DNA of 64,000 nt, taken from Caulobacter henricii (GTDB lineage: Bacteria; Pseudomonadota; Alphaproteobacteria; Caulobacterales; Caulobacteraceae). The notes below the pieces were generated by a model. The model did no database searches. It was not told where the DNA came from and saw only the letters and a list, made by a program, of their open reading frames with translations. Where the stretch lies: NCBI RefSeq assembly GCF_001414055.1, contig NZ_CP013002.1:1612001-1676000 (forward strand), written 5' to 3'. The first letter of the stretch is position 1; each line of letters begins with the position of its first letter. The translations under genes and the position numbers were made by a program. Below, one piece after another: positions 62,111 to 64,000 of the stretch.

Positions 62111-63988
62111 ATGATTGTGCACGCCTGGACCTTCGCCCGCCGTCAGGGACTGGCCCTGTCGCTTCTGATCGCAACCGCCGCGCCGCCTTTGGCCGTGGCG
62201 GATGTCCGCGGCCCGGTGCTGACCACGGTCGCGCCGATGAACCAGACCGTACAGAAGCGACTGCAGCCGGAACTGGAGAAGCTCCTGGACGCCCTGCTGG
62301 TTCAGCAGCGCGACATGACGCTCGACGGCACGCGCGTGTTCAGCGGCGATGACAAGTTCCTGCCCGGCAAGGTCGCGATCGGTCTGGCCTATCTGCTGGT
62401 CGATACCCCGCGGGACGACCCGCGGTTCGCGACCTATCTGGCGGGGTTCCGGCGTATTGCGGACCTCACCATCGACGACACCAACGAGACCTGGGGTGTC
62501 TACTATTACGCCCAGGCCCTGAGGATGCTGCAGCAGGCAGGACTGCTGGATCAGGCGGTATCACCAGCGACCCTTGAGCGCCTGAAGCTCAAGCTGGACT
62601 GGCGACGGTTCGTCCGGACCGAAGACCTGACCCTGATCAACCTGCCCAACAACTATTTCGGCGTGGCTTTCAGCATCGCCCGGCTGCGGTATCAACTGGG
62701 TTGGGAAGATGCCTCGGCCAGCGAGGCCCTGCTGAACCGCACGCTCGATCATTACCGGAAGTACTCCGGCGACTTCGGCTTTGCCGATGAGACCGACGGG
62801 GAAGGGCGGTATGACCGTTACAGCGTCCTGCTGATCGGGGAAATCGCCCATCGCCTGATCGAGGCGGGCATGCCGGCCAGCCCCGAGGTGAAGACCTGGC
62901 TGCGCAAGTCGGTAGACCTGATGCTCCCGCGCCTGAACCTGCGTGGCGAAGGGTTCGAATATGGCCGCAGCATCGGGGCCTATGGCGAAACGGCCTTCCT
63001 CGAGGTGCTGACCGCTGCAGCCAAGCTGGATGTTCTGACTCCCCAGGAAAAGAGCATGGCCTATGCATTCTCGTCCCGGGTCAGCGCGCGGCACATGGAT
63101 TTCTGGTTCGATCCGGCCATGGGCTCGGTGAATCTCTGGGAGCGGGGGCGTCGCACCGACGCCTATCGCGGCAAGCACCGCATCCTGGGCGAGACCCTCA
63201 GCCTGGCCCGTCAGCACCTCTATACCAATGCGATCTGGAACGAGCAGGGCTTCGCCGACCGGGTGCCGGACCCCGGCTATGCCGCCTGGCTGGACGCCTT
63301 GCCCCGCCAAACCGTCACCTGGTTCGCCCGCGGGGAGCATGATCGCCTGCTGGTCACCTTACGCGACAGGGGTCGGCTGGTCAGCCTGCCGGTCATCAAT
63401 GGCGGCAAGGGGCAGCACGAGAACTCGCCCTATTATCCTGTGCCCTTTTCGCCGGGCATGCTGTCAGGGGTGGCGGATGGCCAGTTCCCGCAGCTCCTGC
63501 CCACTTTGACCCTCGAGGATGGCACGATCCTGGCCCCCCTGGCCTATGCCCGGAAGGCCGAGGTGCGCTTCAAGGGACGAAAAACGACGGTGAAGTTCGA
63601 GCAGGACCAGGTCGACCGGCTGGGTGGCGCTGCCCCGGTCGCCGATGACCGCCTGTCCGTTCGCACGCAGTATGAATTCTCGCCGGGGCGCATCACCCGG
63701 ACCGATGTGTTCACGCCCAGGTCACCGCTTGCGGCGGTGGGCATCGATGTCGATTTTGCAGGATTCTCGACGGGACCGGCCACCAGCGGCGGCCGTACGC
63801 GCTTCAGCCAGGGCGATGTGAAGGTCTTTGGAACCGGTGGCTACAAGTCGTGCCGGTCTAGAGCCCTGACCAATGAGGTGGCTTATCGAACGCCGACGGG
63901 AGCCATGACATCTCTGGTCCAGTGTTCAACGGGGCCGATCCGCCTTGCGGAACCCCTGACCCTTTCCTGGACCCTGACCTACCAATAG
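62111..63988 (+). CDS. Exported alpha/alpha-barrel protein, candidate polysaccharide lyase or uronyl hydrolase
   Basis: A 625-residue protein with a signal peptide (about 1-33). The N-terminal ~330 residues are helix-rich and contain LPNNYFGVAFSIARLRYQLG, DGEGRYDRYSVLLIGE and FEYGRSIGAYGETAFLE, a pattern like alpha/alpha-toroid lyases of the heparinase/chondroitinase kind. The C-terminal ~280 residues are beta-rich, as in such lyases. I cannot assign a family. Position after the receptor terminator on the same strand supports a role in acidic-polysaccharide breakdown. The start ATG 62111 excludes an unlikely TTG extension. Confidence 0.65.
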   Translation: MIVHAWTFARRQGLALSLLIATAAPPLAVADVRGPVLTTVAPMNQTVQKRLQPELEKLLDALLVQQRDMTLDGTRVFSGDDKFLPGKVAIGLAYLLVDTPRDDPRFATYLAGFRRIADLTIDDTNETWGVYYYAQALRMLQQAGLLDQAVSPATLERLKLKLDWRRFVRTEDLTLINLPNNYFGVAFSIARLRYQLGWEDASASEALLNRTLDHYRKYSGDFGFADETDGEGRYDRYSVLLIGEIAHRLIEAGMPASPEVKTWLRKSVDLMLPRLNLRGEGFEYGRSIGAYGETAFLEVLTAAAKLDVLTPQEKSMAYAFSSRVSARHMDFWFDPAMGSVNLWERGRRTDAYRGKHRILGETLSLARQHLYTNAIWNEQGFADRVPDPGYAAWLDALPRQTVTWFARGEHDRLLVTLRDRGRLVSLPVINGGKGQHENSPYYPVPFSPGMLSGVADGQFPQLLPTLTLEDGTILAPLAYARKAEVRFKGRKTTVKFEQDQVDRLGGAAPVADDRLSVRTQYEFSPGRITRTDVFTPRSPLAAVGIDVDFAGFSTGPATSGGRTRFSQGDVKVFGTGGYKSCRSRALTNEVAYRTPTGAMTSLVQCSTGPIRLAEPLTLSWTLTYQ

Positions 63989-64000
63989 GGGCAAGGACGC

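Noticed and set aside
1..64000. CRISPR arrays, tRNAs, insertion sequences, prophage genes
   Set aside because: No regularly spaced repeats, no transposase, integrase or phage structural genes, and no T-loop/anticodon patterns found by reading.

Overview
The window reads as a chromosomal segment of a high-GC alphaproteobacterium of the Caulobacter type (Caulobacteraceae). The reasons are a recognisable TipN polarity protein, a Caulobacter-style ceramide/sphingolipid gene cluster, an Entner-Doudoroff-centred hexuronate locus with ppc inside it, and a TonB-dependent receptor with attached polysaccharide genes. Coding density is high and many junctions overlap (TGATG, ATGA, GTGA). I see no tRNA, rRNA, CRISPR array, insertion sequence or prophage. 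The left edge cuts an MFS transporter gene; the right edge lies just after a complete gene.

Layout. 1-7.7 kb: MFS transporter (partial), sulfate activation (cysNC, cysD), a small membrane ORF, tipN, and a minimal sugar-phosphate transferase. 7.7-20.4 kb: hexuronate catabolism (uxuB, uxaA, the LacI-type regulator uxuR, uxaC, kduI, kduD, ppc, kdgA, kdgK). 20.4-28.1 kb: a hypothetical gene, rsgA, a TPR-GT41 glycosyltransferase, a PilZ protein, a Gfo/Idh/MocA oxidoreductase, the hexuronate transporter exuT and a 2-keto-4-pentenoate hydratase-like gene. 28.3-33 kb: a BlaI/M56 sensor pair and cell-wall genes (L,D-transpeptidase, DUF882). 33-36.5 kb: pstS with a Pho box, and an arsenic locus arsC-aqpS-arsR / arsH. 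36.6-53.9 kb: a sphingolipid region holding bacterial ceramide synthase, two LptF/LptG-like permeases, an LptC-like protein, CDP-alcohol phosphotransferase/ceramide kinase/partner (cpgABC-like), serine palmitoyltransferase, its acyl carrier protein, ceramide reductase, a fatty acyl-AMP ligase, a flippase and a glycerophosphotransferase-like protein. 54-64 kb: a polyuronide utilisation locus with a GH105 hydrolase, a polysaccharide lyase, a FadR-type GntR regulator, mannonate dehydratase, a TonB receptor and a further exported lyase-like protein.

How it fits together. The lyase, GH105 and TonB receptor would degrade and import an acidic polysaccharide. KduI and KduD take unsaturated-uronate products to KDG. 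UxaC, UxuB and ManD take glucuronate to KDG, and UxaA handles altronate. KdgK and KdgA then give pyruvate and glyceraldehyde-3-phosphate. These genes are spread over about 50 kb but share a conserved operator (ATGACACCGGTNNCAT type). The TonB receptor promoter carries this box plus a second inverted repeat (TGGTN4CCA) also found before the other polyuronide genes, which suggests dual control.

The most exciting part is the sphingolipid region. It seems to encode ceramide synthesis, headgroup addition, and a dedicated Lpt-like bridge plus a flippase for moving the lipid across the envelope. Gene names there rest on remembered similarity to Caulobacter crescentus; no database search was possible.
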